Shown here one piece after another: positions 55,815 to 64,000 of a stretch of 64,000 bases of DNA (positions within the stretch are counted from its first letter, which is position 1; every line of letters starts with the position of its first letter). This DNA comes from Bacillus sp. SD088. Lineage in GTDB: Bacteria; Bacillota; Bacilli; Bacillales; Bacillaceae_C. The translations under genes were made by a program, and so were the position numbers. The DNA lies in contig NZ_JADIJK010000004.1 in NCBI RefSeq assembly GCF_017355205.1, positions 124,001 through 188,000 of the forward strand, given 5' to 3'. A model generated the notes under the pieces. It saw only the letters and a program-made list of their open reading frames with translations, ran no database searches and was not told the DNA's origin.

Positions 55815-56279
55815 TTGGGTACCTTAAGACAATTTGCTTTTGCACGCTCGAGTACAATTCGAACATTAGAACAAATTTCTGAAAACAAATGGGGGCAACA
55901 ACCTGAAGGATTTTCCAATACAATCCTTTGGAATGCTGGTCATATCTTTGTCGTGACGGAAACTTTATTAGGCAAATCGGATGCGAGCTATGTCATTCAA
56001 AATCCCAAATGGTCCGAATTTTTTGCCTCTGGTACTCGTCCAGCAGATTGGTTTGAACCCCCGGCTAGCCCCAATACTGTTCTCGATTCTCTAAGGAATC
56101 AGAAATCGAGAATAAGAGAAGACTTTTTTGGAAAAACAAGCCAACCCGCTGCAGAGCCCTTTTCGATTGGCTCTCATTTGATGGATACATCTTCTAGCTT
56201 GATCCAATTTGCCACATGGCATGAAGGAACACATCTCGGGATCATTCAATCGCTTGATAAAGTGATAGAAGACGCATAA
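55815..56279 (+). CDS. DinB-family protein
   Basis: A 154-residue DinB-like protein with candidate ligand histidines in LWNAGHIFVVTETLLG and ATWHEGTHLGIIQSL (HxxxH). Fold and ligand pattern match the DinB/YfiT superfamily; the substrate is unknown. TTG 55815 follows GGAGGT by 9 bases. It differs clearly from the 4898 family member. Confidence 0.75.
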   Translation: MGTLRQFAFARSSTIRTLEQISENKWGQQPEGFSNTILWNAGHIFVVTETLLGKSDASYVIQNPKWSEFFASGTRPADWFEPPASPNTVLDSLRNQKSRIREDFFGKTSQPAAEPFSIGSHLMDTSSSLIQFATWHEGTHLGIIQSLDKVIEDA

Positions 56280-56283
56280 AAAA

Positions 56284-56318
56284 CAAACTCTTCAAGCTTC
56301 TGCCTGAAGAGTTTTTTA
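56284..56318. terminator. Terminator between DinB-like and usp genes
   Basis: AAACTCTTCA and TGAAGAGTTTTTT pair around AGCTTCTGCC. Confidence 0.75.
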
Positions 56319-56338
56319 TCGTCAATCTACTAATCTTA

Positions 56339-56758
56339 CTACTTCACAATCAATACAGGACATTCAACTCGCTTAGCAATTTTATGACTGACACTACCAA
56401 GCACCATTTCTTGTAAGCTATTTAACCCCCGACTTCCAACAACTACTAGGTCACAGGATTGCTTGTTGGCGTATTCGACAATGACAGGTCCTGGATCTCC
56501 ATGCAACATGGTTGTTTTATACTTAACGCCCTCTCGCTTAAAATATTCTTCTATTGGAAGTAACTTTTGACGTCTTTCAAATTCTAAAACTTCAGGGTCT
56601 TTACTGTGAAGGATATCGGATTTCGCTTTAGAATAATCCATCACAAAGACAATTTCTACTTCTACTTCATTTGATAGCATCGCGATTTTTACAGTTTCTC
56701 CCGCCGCTCGCAATGAGTATTCGGATCCATCTGCGGCTAATAAAATTCTTTTATACAC
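56339..56758 (-). CDS. Universal stress protein (UspA family)
   Basis: A 139-residue UspA domain protein: RILLAADGSEYSLRAAGETV, LHGDPGPVIVEYANKQ, then LVVVGSRGLNSLQEMVLGSVS and HKIAKRVECPVLIVK, i.e. the nucleotide-binding GSRG-9x-GSVS pattern. It lies 26 bases downstream of the SulP permease gene, so the two are one operon; Usp proteins with SulP partners are thought to regulate anion uptake. Confidence 0.9.
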   Translation of the reverse strand: MYKRILLAADGSEYSLRAAGETVKIAMLSNEVEVEIVFVMDYSKAKSDILHSKDPEVLEFERRQKLLPIEEYFKREGVKYKTTMLHGDPGPVIVEYANKQSCDLVVVGSRGLNSLQEMVLGSVSHKIAKRVECPVLIVK

Positions 56759-56784
56759 GTACTACTCCTCCTCTAAAGTGAAAC

Positions 56785-58236
56785 TCAAACGTCCACTTTA
56801 CTATGAATGGCCAAGCGTTTAACTAGATTTGAACTCAGCTTGTCGAAACCAGTTAACTGAATACTTTTACCACTTTCTTCCAATTTTAAAACAATTTTAT
56901 CAATTGCTGCAACCCCAGAGTCATCCCATACATGTGCTTGACTAAAGTCAATCACAATTTCTTTCTCAGGAGTATGCACGTCAATCGAATCAATCAACTC
57001 CTCTACAGAAGCGAAGAAGACTTGTCCGTTGACTGTATAAATTCGCTTATTGTCTTTCTGCGTTGAGCTGATTTTTAATTTCGAAATCTTAACAACAAAG
57101 AAAACAGCACTTAGAATTACGCCGGCTAATACACCTTTGGAAAGATCGCCCGTAGCGACAACCGTAATGACGGTTACGATCATCACAATTGAATCTGTGA
57201 TTGGGGTTTTGCGTAGATTTTTCAAGGCTGCCCAATCAAATGTTCCAATAGAAACCATGAACATAACCCCAACGAGTGCAGCCATCGGGATTTGCACAAC
57301 CACATTTCCAAGTACAAGAATTAAAAATAGCAGAAAGGCACCCGCCACAAAGGTTGAGAGTCTTCCTCTTCCACCAGATTTTACATTAATGACAGACTGC
57401 CCTATCATGGCACATCCAGCCATTCCACCGAAAAATCCTGTTACAATATTTGCAATTCCCTGTCCCCGTGTCTCACGATGTTTATTGCTTGATGTATCTG
57501 TCATATCATCGACAATCGAAGCAGTTAATAAGGATTCCAATAAACCCACTAATGCGAGCGAAAGAGAATAAGGAAAGATAATTTTCAATGTTTCAAAATT
57601 AAAAGGAATATCCGGGATTAGAAAAGTAGGCAAAGCAGATGTCAAATTCCCCATATCACCTACCGTCCGCACACCACTATTCGTTAAAATCGCAATGATC
57701 GTAATGACGATGATCGCAATCAAGGGGGAAGGTACGGCTTTTGTTAGTTTAGGAAATAAATAGATAATCGCTAAAGCGCCTGCGACCATAAGATACATAG
57801 ACCATTTTTCACCAACAAAATGTTCTAGTTGTGCCATAAAAATAAGAATGGCTAGGGCATTAACAAAGCCAATCATAACAGAGCGCGGGACATACTTCAT
57901 AAATCTTGCCAATTTAAAAACACCAAATACAATTTGCAGCACACCTGTTAAAATCGTAGCCGCGAGTAAATACTGTAATCCATGATCTGCCACTAGTGAA
58001 ACCGCCACCAAGGCCATCGCCCCTGTAGCAGCCGAAATCATCGCTGGCCGACCACCGGCAAACGAAATTACAACCGCCATGGTAAAGGATGCATATAGCC
58101 CCACCATCGGATCCACACCAGCAATAATGGAAAAGGCAATGGCTTCTGGGATCAGGGCGAGAGCCACCACAATGCCTGATAAAATATCCCCCTTCACATT
58201 CCCAAACCATTGTTCTTTTAGTGAATAAGTTTTCAA
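56785..58236 (-). CDS. SulP-family anion permease with STAS domain
   Basis: A 483-residue inorganic anion (sulfate or bicarbonate) transporter with about ten to eleven membrane segments: [40 protein letters not shown], and the C-terminal STAS domain [23 protein letters not shown] 58236 follows GAGGTG. The upstream in-frame extension to 58374 is translated from repeat family B and is not real. The co-transcribed usp gene follows. Substrate not predictable. Confidence 0.88.
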   Translation of the reverse strand: MKTYSLKEQWFGNVKGDILSGIVVALALIPEAIAFSIIAGVDPMVGLYASFTMAVVISFAGGRPAMISAATGAMALVAVSLVADHGLQYLLAATILTGVLQIVFGVFKLARFMKYVPRSVMIGFVNALAILIFMAQLEHFVGEKWSMYLMVAGALAIIYLFPKLTKAVPSPLIAIIVITIIAILTNSGVRTVGDMGNLTSALPTFLIPDIPFNFETLKIIFPYSLSLALVGLLESLLTASIVDDMTDTSSNKHRETRGQGIANIVTGFFGGMAGCAMIGQSVINVKSGGRGRLSTFVAGAFLLFLILVLGNVVVQIPMAALVGVMFMVSIGTFDWAALKNLRKTPITDSIVMIVTVITVVATGDLSKGVLAGVILSAVFFVVKISKLKISSTQKDNKRIYTVNGQVFFASVEELIDSIDVHTPEKEIVIDFSQAHVWDDSGVAAIDKIVLKLEESGKSIQLTGFDKLSSNLVKRLAIHSKVDV

Positions 58237-58341
58237 ACGAACACCTCTATTATATTGTATTCGACCTTGAACTCTCATCAAAGTCAAGCCACTCAAAATT
58301 TTACCATAATAAAGGACTTTCGCAAGCCATTTCTGAATTAA

Positions 58342-58490
58342 GAAAAGCGCAAGCGCCCGTTTAGCGACGTACAAACTTTTTAGGGGCCTGACGAGATAAA
58401 GGAAACACAGTGAGCCTGATAAGGCGAGCTGATGTTGACTTATCGTAGGAAGGCACCGAAAGTTTGCTAGTCGATGGGCGCTGGAGCTGG
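58342..58490. repeat. Dispersed repeat family B, copy
   Basis: GAAAAGCGCAAGCGCCCGTT to GGGCGCTGGAGCTGGAT; nearly identical to 44471-44621 (AGCGACGTACAAACTTTTTA, GACGAGATAAAGGAAACAC, TGTTGACTTATCGTAGGA, GAAAGTTTGCTAGTCG). It sits between sulP and ytpR. Confidence 0.8.
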
Positions 58491-58530
58491 ATCAAGCATT
58501 AGCCAAAATTTATACTTTCTTACCTTATAA

Positions 58531-58558
58531 AAAAGAGAGGCTCTTTCTGCCTCTCTTG
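58531..58558 (-). terminator. Terminator of the ytpPQR unit
   Basis: AAGAGAGGC and GCCTCTCTT form a 9-bp stem with loop TCTTTCT; a T-run follows on the reverse strand. Confidence 0.75.
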
Positions 58559-58563
58559 ATTCG

Positions 58564-59166
58564 TTATGATTGAAACGCTTGTCCAACTTCATAGGCAGCT
58601 GCCTCTAGTACCAAAATCCCCTTTTCCTTAGGGGCATTCGGCAAGTCTAATTCCTTGGCAGAACAAATCATTCCGCTTGATGGAACCCCTCGAAGCTCTG
58701 CATCTTTAATCATCATTCCACTTGGCATGACAGCACCCACTTTTGCCACAACTACTTTTTGTCCTGCATCGACATTCGGTGCGCCACAAACAATTTGCAG
58801 TTCCTCTGTCCCTACATCGACCTTGCAAATATTTAATTTATCTGCATTTGGATGTTTCTCTTTTGTTTTTACAAACCCGACAACAAATTTTGGAGTGAAA
58901 TCTGCTTCAAGTTGCTCGTCAAAGCCATTTTTCATGATTGCGGTATTGATTTTTTCCACAAGCTCTTCCGTTAATTCCACTTGTCCATTGGCTTCCACTT
59001 GCAGATACCCGGAAGCCTGAAAAAGATTGAAGCCGCTCGTTTGCTTGGTCTTTTCATCAAAAATCCGCGCCACATCGCCTTTACGTTCAAAGGTCGGATG
59101 GTCCGTTTCTTGAATAGCGATTAATAAAGTATCGCCAACCCCTTTTAAGTTATAGAAAACATTCAT
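58564..59166 (-). CDS. ytpR: YtpR, tRNA-binding-domain protein
   Basis: A 200-residue protein with a C-terminal EMAP/TyrRS-type tRNA-binding domain ([60 protein letters not shown]). The N-terminal half resembles the PheT-like insert. Function unknown in B. subtilis. It starts on the base after the ytpQ stop. Confidence 0.92.
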   Translation of the reverse strand: MNVFYNLKGVGDTLLIAIQETDHPTFERKGDVARIFDEKTKQTSGFNLFQASGYLQVEANGQVELTEELVEKINTAIMKNGFDEQLEADFTPKFVVGFVKTKEKHPNADKLNICKVDVGTEELQIVCGAPNVDAGQKVVVAKVGAVMPSGMMIKDAELRGVPSSGMICSAKELDLPNAPKEKGILVLEAAAYEVGQAFQS

Positions 59167-59994
59167 TTATTCCTTCTCCTTCTCCTTCTTCTTGGACTTT
59201 TTTTGATCTTGTGCCAGGATAAAAATTGGCTCCAGCTTTCCCTCTTCATATGTAAAGGATAACGCCGTAATAGGCACTTTTCCAGTTGTAAAAAAACTCA
59301 TCGTTAATTCGGATAAAATATCATAACCGGTTGTATTGCGAATATCCCCAATGATTAGTACATCCTGATGAGGGACGGCGACAATCATGTCTCCCTCAAT
59401 GGTTTCTGCTTTTTCTTGCAAAAACTTTTCATTTAAAATCCGGCTGGCATCATAGCCATCATTGGTATTTAAGAAGTAAAAATCATTTCCACGCAATGTA
59501 TCTTTTTTCAGTTTCACAGGAAGGGAACGAACATTAAAGCGCGCCATTTCCCGCACTTTTTGGGGATCAAGCCTTTCTTTTTTTATAATGTGCTCATCCA
59601 ACAGGCGATACGTCTTCCCAAGATCAAGCGCATAATAAATTCTTGTTTCTGCGGTATGATCATCTGTAAAAAACGGTACACCCTCCCCAGTTTCTTTCGG
59701 GAATGACGTTGAACGAATAACAGGATAGATTTTCTTCTCCTGACCAGCGACTTCTTGATCTTTGCCCATCACTTTGAGCGCCTCTTCCACGTAATACTCC
59801 ACTTCATCAATCGCCTTGTCGTTACGCACATGCCACTTGGCAACCAGAGGAGACAAGGCAATATCCAGTCCTTTGCCCGTTTCTTCATTTTCAACACGCA
59901 CTGTTTCCGTTTCTCGATCATATTTGAACAAACGCCCCGGCTGTTTAAGGCGCTGTTCCAGTGCTCTTCTCATTTTCTTTTCATCCATTTTCAT
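59167..59994 (-). CDS. ytpQ: YtpQ, DUF1444 protein
   Basis: A 275-residue cytosolic protein of the DUF1444 family: [75 protein letters not shown], and a Lys-rich C-terminus. Conserved in Bacilli, function unknown. ATG 59994 follows GGAGGGGAG at a good distance. It is followed immediately by ytpR. Confidence 0.9.
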   Translation of the reverse strand: MKMDEKKMRRALEQRLKQPGRLFKYDRETETVRVENEETGKGLDIALSPLVAKWHVRNDKAIDEVEYYVEEALKVMGKDQEVAGQEKKIYPVIRSTSFPKETGEGVPFFTDDHTAETRIYYALDLGKTYRLLDEHIIKKERLDPQKVREMARFNVRSLPVKLKKDTLRGNDFYFLNTNDGYDASRILNEKFLQEKAETIEGDMIVAVPHQDVLIIGDIRNTTGYDILSELTMSFFTTGKVPITALSFTYEEGKLEPIFILAQDQKKSKKKEKEKE

Positions 59995-60203
59995 ACCACT
60001 CCCCTCCTTTGGGACATTACATTATGTTTATTTTACACAAAATAGGCCAGAGTCTCAAAGTTTGGGAATGAAGATTTTCTTTCTCCACACAAAAATCCAG
60101 TCCTGCGATATATAAGACTGGATTCTTTGATTCATCGTAGATATTTCCATATCATGCCTCCCTGTTTTAAATTATTCAGGGAGTAAGGGGTCTTCTTACT
60201 TCA

Positions 60204-60521
60204 TTATTCCGCAAGTTCATTGATAAAGTCTTCGATTTCTTCTAAGGTCTTCCGGTCCTTGCTCACGAAGCGACCTGCTTCCTCACCATTATGGAAGGCA
60301 ACAAAGCTTGGGATCCCAAAGATATCCAATTGACTACAGAGATCAATAAATTGATCACGATCCACATACTTGAATATATACTCTGGGTAATCCGCCTCTA
60401 ATCTTGGCAAGAACGGCTCAATAAAGGTACAATCTGGGCACCAATCAGCAGAAAACATAAAGATCGCCCGTTCTTCCTTTTTCAATTGTTCAAATTCTTC
60501 TATGGATTGTAGTTTTTCCAT
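60204..60521 (-). CDS. ytpP: YtpP thioredoxin-like protein
   Basis: A 105-residue thioredoxin-fold protein with the active site WCPDC (FSADWCPDCTFIEPF) and cis-Pro loop FGIPSFVAF. The unusual WCPDC dithiol and position match B. subtilis YtpP; a role in thiol redox control is inferred. It lies 2 bases downstream of the PTS-IIC-like gene and 210 bases upstream of ytpQ. Confidence 0.9.
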   Translation of the reverse strand: MEKLQSIEEFEQLKKEERAIFMFSADWCPDCTFIEPFLPRLEADYPEYIFKYVDRDQFIDLCSQLDIFGIPSFVAFHNGEEAGRFVSKDRKTLEEIEDFINELAE

Positions 60522-60522
60522 T

Positions 60523-61539
60523 TTATTTCCCTCCAGTATTGATTAGCATTTGACCTGGTTTGATCCAGCCCATTTTCCTCATAAATTCTGATAAACATAA
60601 GCTTATCACAGCTGGAGCCAAAAGATGTAATACAATGACTTGGACTAGCACTGTGATGGAAAAACCCATTGTTTGAAAGGTCATGATTTGGCCGACAAAT
60701 CCACTCGTTCCCATGCCAGCTCCTGCTGCATTACTTGTCATCGGCCAAATGGTCGTAGCAAACGGTGCGATCACAATCCCCGCAACTGTTGGTGGAATTA
60801 AAATCAAGGGATAGCGGATAATATTCGGCACTTGTAGCATAGATGTACCAATCCCAATCGCTAACAATCCACCCATCTTGTTCTCACGAAAGCTAGACAC
60901 CGCAAAACCAACCATTTGTGCGCAACACCCAATCGTTGCTGCCCCAGCTGCCAATCCACTTAAATCAAGCATAAGCGCGATAGCTGCGCTTGATATTGGC
61001 GCTGTTAATGCAAGTCCCATTAAAGTCGCCACAAGGATTCCCATTAAAATTGGCTTTTGCTCTGTTGCCCAGACAATCCAGCTGCCGAACACGGTTAAGA
61101 ATTGTCCGATCGTTGGCCCAATAAATTTTGCGACCAGAAAACCTGTGAAAATTGTCACAAAAGGAGTCACAATAATATCTATTTTCGTTTCCTTACTGAC
61201 AAGCTTCCCAATTTCAACCGAGATGAGGGCCGCAAGATAACTCCCCACTGGTCCTCCTCCAAGGGCATCTCCTGCTGCACCAGTGGCGACCGCTGCAAAG
61301 ATCACAAGTGGTGGTGCGCCAAGCCCAACCGCAATCGCAGCTCCGATTGCCGGTCCCATTAACTCCATTGCCACTTGGCCCATTTCTACAAAAAGCGGCC
61401 AACCCAGTTGCTCACCAACTGTTTTTATAATTAAGCCAATAATTAGAGAGGAAAATAACCCTAACGCCATATAACTCAAGGCATCGACTAAATAAGTTTT
61501 AACTGAAACCCGTACACCCTTCTTTTCTAAAAACCCCAT
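60523..61539 (-). CDS. PTS_EIIC_2-family membrane protein
   Basis: A 338-residue polytopic protein of about nine membrane segments belonging to the PTS_EIIC_2 family (for example LGAPPLVIFAAVATGAAGDA, MGLALTAPISSAAIALMLDL, TSNAAGAGMGTSGFVGQIMT). It is named for remote similarity to PTS EIIC, but no EIIA or EIIB gene is nearby, so sugar phosphotransfer is doubtful. ATG 61539 follows AGGGGGCAGGGAG. Immediately upstream of ytpP, probably co-transcribed. Confidence 0.82.
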   Translation of the reverse strand: MGFLEKKGVRVSVKTYLVDALSYMALGLFSSLIIGLIIKTVGEQLGWPLFVEMGQVAMELMGPAIGAAIAVGLGAPPLVIFAAVATGAAGDALGGGPVGSYLAALISVEIGKLVSKETKIDIIVTPFVTIFTGFLVAKFIGPTIGQFLTVFGSWIVWATEQKPILMGILVATLMGLALTAPISSAAIALMLDLSGLAAGAATIGCCAQMVGFAVSSFRENKMGGLLAIGIGTSMLQVPNIIRYPLILIPPTVAGIVIAPFATTIWPMTSNAAGAGMGTSGFVGQIMTFQTMGFSITVLVQVIVLHLLAPAVISLCLSEFMRKMGWIKPGQMLINTGGK

Positions 61540-61635
61540 CTCCCTGCCCCCTTGTCAACCATTATAATTAACTAGTGTAAAGACAGTTATCGTTTTTGTC
61601 TATCCTTTTTTTAAAAAAACATCTCCAGAATGCAA

Positions 61636-61663
61636 AAAGAGGGCCACCTACTAAGGCCCTCCC
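61636..61663 (-). terminator. Terminator downstream of the 61675 gene
   Basis: GAGGGCCacc and GGCCCTC pair around TACTAA with a T-run on the reverse strand. Confidence 0.7.
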
Positions 61664-61674
61664 CGTAAACATCT

Positions 61675-62187
61675 CTATTCTACCCGGCTTGAACGAACAA
61701 TATCCATTAGAAGTTTTGCATCTTCGGATACATTCTGTACAGCTGATTCAGTCGTTGCTTTTGTTCCACCAATTCCAGCAGTTACTTCATAAGTCTCTTC
61801 TTCTTCGATTTCTGTAATGACGAGATAGCCAAAACGATCATCTTTAGTAAATGTCTGATTGATAATTAAGGAATCGTCAGTATCGATTAACAAATTATAT
61901 AAAGCTTGACTATCTTCCTCTTCGTTTGGGTTATAAAAAAGGATATAAGGATGGTCTTGCTTATCAAGTATAATATTATTGGGTTTATCATCTTTTATCG
62001 ACATGCCAGAAGGTAAATAGAACGCAATCGATTGTATCTCTTGATTTGCTTCTTCCGGCTCTTTATCAAAAGCCTTTTCGGCTTGTTCTACAGCTTTTCT
62101 CTGTTCTTTATCAATGGATGCTTCACAAGCAGCAATGAGTAGCATACTACATAGCATCATTGCACAGGTCATCGCTTTTTTAAACAT
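61675..62187 (-). CDS. Putative lipoprotein of unknown function
   Basis: A 170-residue lipoprotein (lipobox LLIAAC) with an acidic mature part: KEPEEANQEIQSIAFYLPSG, ILDKQDHPYILFYNPNEEED, LVITEIEEEETYEVTAGIGG. ATG 62187 follows AGGGGGAAAC; the upstream extension to 62226 is rejected. Homologues occur next to ytoQ in Bacilli but I do not know a function. Confidence 0.75.
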   Translation of the reverse strand: MFKKAMTCAMMLCSMLLIAACEASIDKEQRKAVEQAEKAFDKEPEEANQEIQSIAFYLPSGMSIKDDKPNNIILDKQDHPYILFYNPNEEEDSQALYNLLIDTDDSLIINQTFTKDDRFGYLVITEIEEEETYEVTAGIGGTKATTESAVQNVSEDAKLLMDIVRSSRVE

Positions 62188-62336
62188 TTTGTTTCCCCCT
62201 AGACCTAAAAAATCTAGTTCCATCATACTATTAACAAAAATACATTGACAAGCCTTTCACAAGAAATTCCTTTTGTAGGCATATCTGTCAAGAAACTGCT
62301 AAAATGGAAGTTATATCATATAAGGAGGGAATCAGT

Positions 62337-62777
62337 TTGAGATTAATCGTTTATCTAGCTGGTGAAATTCATAGTGAATGGCGGTCAGACATTAAGAAAA
62401 AGGCGGAAACTTTAGATCTCCCCATTGATTTTGTTGGACCCATGGAAGATCATGATCGCTCAGATGGGATTGGTGAAGAAATTCTTGGCGAGCAACCAAA
62501 TGCCGTGTTTCGTGATGCCGCTGCTTCAAGTTTTAATAACCTGCGCACAGAGGTCTTATTGAAAAAAGCAGATATCGTAGTCGCTCTTTTCGGAGAGAAA
62601 TATCGACAATGGAATACAGCAATGGATGCAAGTACCGCGATAGCGATGAATAAACCCCTTATTCTAGTTCGGCCAGAAGGATTACATCATCCTTTAAAAG
62701 AGTTATCAGAAAAAGCCAATATAACCGTGGAAAATGTGGATCAAGCTGTAAAAGCTTTGTCTTACATTTTTGAATAA
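62337..62777 (+). CDS. ytoQ: YtoQ family protein
   Basis: A 146-residue protein matching the YtoQ family: LIVYLAGEIHSEWRSDIKKK, VGPMEDHDRSDGIGEEILGE, NLRTEVLLKKADIVVALFGE, YRQWNTAMDASTAIAMNKPL. The fold resembles nucleoside 2-deoxyribosyltransferase-like Rossmann proteins, which is an inference. TTG 62337 follows AAGGAGGG. Confidence 0.9.
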   Translation: MRLIVYLAGEIHSEWRSDIKKKAETLDLPIDFVGPMEDHDRSDGIGEEILGEQPNAVFRDAAASSFNNLRTEVLLKKADIVVALFGEKYRQWNTAMDASTAIAMNKPLILVRPEGLHHPLKELSEKANITVENVDQAVKALSYIFE

Positions 62778-62893
62778 ACGAATATTCCATGATCTCCTTT
62801 GGGGAGAAATCAGAAGTTCGAGGAAAATTTGTTATTTTTCCTCTTGATTCTTTGTTAAGCAGTATGATAACCTGTTTTGTAATCGAATATATT

Positions 62894-63034
62894 CCTTCGG
62901 GGCAGGGTGAAATTCCCTACCGGCGGTGATGGGCAATCATGCTCTTAGTCCGTGACCCGGATGCTTTTTATAAGCAGAAGGTGGATTTGGTGAAATTCCA
63001 AAACCGACAGTGAAAGTCTGGATGGGAGAAGGAG
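62894..63034 (+). promoter_or_regulatory. FMN riboswitch (RFN element)
   Basis: Classical RFN words are visible: TTCGGGGCAGGGTGAAATTC, CCCTACCGGCGGTGATGGGC, AGTCCGTGACCCGG, GGTGGATTTGGTGAAATTCC, AAAACCGACAGTGAAAGTC, GATGGGAGAAGGAG. It senses FMN and switches off riboflavin genes. Confidence 0.95.
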
Positions 63035-63207
63035 AATCTAACAAAGTCTATTTTTCTATGCGTTTTTTTAAGCATTTATTCAGTTGTTTTCTGTTTTATT
63101 AGTACATGTTCAAAATGGAAGTTAAAAAGTTTACTCTATTTTTTGAACGGCTGCTATTCAGAAACGCTGAAAGTCATTTGTAGACCTATGTTTATTTAAG
63201 TGTGTCT

Positions 63208-63241
63208 AAAAGCCCCGTTACTATGTTTGCGGGGCTTTTTT
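63208..63241 (+). terminator. Riboswitch expression-platform terminator
   Basis: AAAGCCCCG and CGGGGCTTTTTT pair around TTACTATGTTTG; it lies about 175 bases after the aptamer and 50 before ribD, so FMN binding likely lets it form. Confidence 0.8.
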
Positions 63242-63289
63242 ATTTTCATTCGTTCGTAAGGAATACTGATAATGGAGTGTTGACAGGTT

Positions 63290-64000
63290 GTGTTAAAGGA
63301 AAATTATATGGAGTTAGCCTTATCCTTAGCGCGCACAGTTGCGGGTCAGACATCACCCAATCCCCCTGTAGGGGCGGTTGTCGTGAAGAACGGCCAAGTC
63401 ATCGGCATGGGCGCACACTTAAAGGCTGGTGAGGCTCATGCAGAACAGATAGCCCTGCAAATGGCTGGAGACGAGGCTCGTGACGCAGATCTTTACGTTA
63501 CTTTAGAGCCTTGCGCCCATATGGGAAAAACTCCTCCATGTGCAGATGCCGTAATAGCTTATGGAATTAAACATGTATGGATTGCAGCCCAAGATCCCAA
63601 TCCCCTTGTTGCAGGTAAGGGGATTCAACGCATGGAAGAGGCCATGATTCAAGTGGATGTTGGTCTCTGCAGGCAAGAAGCTGCCCAACTATATGCACCA
63701 TTTTTTCACTATATTCAAACAAAACAACCTTACGTTACGATGAAAATAGCAATGACATTAGACGGAAAAATAGCTACAGCAACTGGAGATAGTAGATGGA
63801 TCACAAGTGACCAAGCACGACTTGATGTTCATTTACTTCGAGCTGCACATGATGCGATTTTAGTCGGTGTGCAGACGATTCTTCACGATGACCCTCTTCT
63901 CACCACCAGATTGCCCCAAGGTGGAAAAAATTCTATTCGAGTTATTTTAGATACACATTTGCGGACACCAATCAATAGCCAAATCGTGCAAAACGATGAA
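63290..64000 (+). CDS. ribD: RibD, riboflavin deaminase/reductase (C-terminus outside window)
   Basis: Bifunctional enzyme of riboflavin synthesis. The frame opens at GTG 63290 (VLKENYMELALSLARTVAGQ); an inner ATG at 63308 is the alternative. The deaminase zinc motifs are TSPNPPVGAVVV, HAEQIALQMAG and LEPCAHMGKTPPCADAVIA; the reductase domain follows with KIAMTLDGKIATATGDSRWI. The gene is directly controlled by the FMN riboswitch upstream and runs past 64000; ribE, ribAB and ribH are expected beyond. Confidence 0.95.
   Translation, partial: MLKENYMELALSLARTVAGQTSPNPPVGAVVVKNGQVIGMGAHLKAGEAHAEQIALQMAGDEARDADLYVTLEPCAHMGKTPPCADAVIAYGIKHVWIAAQDPNPLVAGKGIQRMEEAMIQVDVGLCRQEAAQLYAPFFHYIQTKQPYVTMKIAMTLDGKIATATGDSRWITSDQARLDVHLLRAAHDAILVGVQTILHDDPLLTTRLPQGGKNSIRVILDTHLRTPINSQIVQNDE

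Noticed and set aside
58237-58374. N-terminal extension of the SulP permease
   Set aside because: This part is translated repeat family B; TTG 58236 has a good ribosome site and matches the family's start.

Overview
The window is a low-GC Gram-positive chromosome segment from an endospore-forming member of the Bacillaceae. The evidence is a long run of genes in Bacillus subtilis-like order (refZ, ytsP-type msrC, ytrP/dgcP, rpsD, then tyrS, acsA, acuABC, ccpA, ytxH, ytxG, murC, sftA, ytpR, ytpQ, ytpP, ytoQ), AGGAGG-type ribosome binding sites, frequent TTG and GTG starts, a tyrosine T-box, an FMN riboswitch, and spore genes (a CotD-like coat protein and a YhcN/YlaJ-type lipoprotein). The species cannot be fixed from sequence alone.

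Layout. 1-3.9 kb: refZ fragment, free-Met sulfoxide reductase, diguanylate cyclase, rpsD with a long leader. 4-5.8 kb: small accessory genes (a truncated kinase remnant, DUF6440, a DinB-like protein, a coat protein). 5.9-8.9 kb: an anaerobic ribonucleotide reductase operon (redoxin, nrdD, nrdG) preceded by two NrdR boxes. 9-10.7 kb: an LCP cell-wall ligase and an HTH-DUF1232 protein with a palindromic operator. 10.9-20.8 kb: an ABC importer of the FecCD/BtuCD type followed by ChlI-, ChlD- and CobN-like chelatase subunits. Two palindromes matching the Zur (zinc uptake repressor) box precede the first gene. 20.9-28.5 kb: a sugar or inositol catabolic island of three Gfo/Idh/MocA dehydrogenases, two TIM-barrel epimerases and a solute-binding protein without permeases. 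28.9-32.7 kb: S66 peptidase, HD hydrolase, tyrS with T-box. 32.7-47.3 kb: PBP1A, acetate metabolism (acsA facing acuABC), ccpA, a long FtsA-like ATPase, ytxH, ytxG, murC. 47.6-64 kb: sftA, small membrane and spore proteins, a lone IS1341-type tnpB, Nudix, alpha/beta hydrolase, DinB, SulP-Usp pair, ytpRQP, a PTS-IIC-like protein, ytoQ and an FMN riboswitch leading into ribD, which runs off the end.

The strongest candidate for an undescribed system is the Zur-box-controlled importer and chelatase cluster. Its gene content would normally be annotated as cobalamin synthesis and uptake, but the operators suggest zinc-starvation control. A reasonable hypothesis is import of a zinc-ligand complex or a metallated tetrapyrrole-like compound, followed by ATP-driven metal removal or insertion by CobN-ChlI-ChlD.

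The intergenic spaces hold at least three families of dispersed repeats (roughly 100-220 bp, several copies each, both orientations). They explain most of the long gene-free stretches and many spurious open frames.
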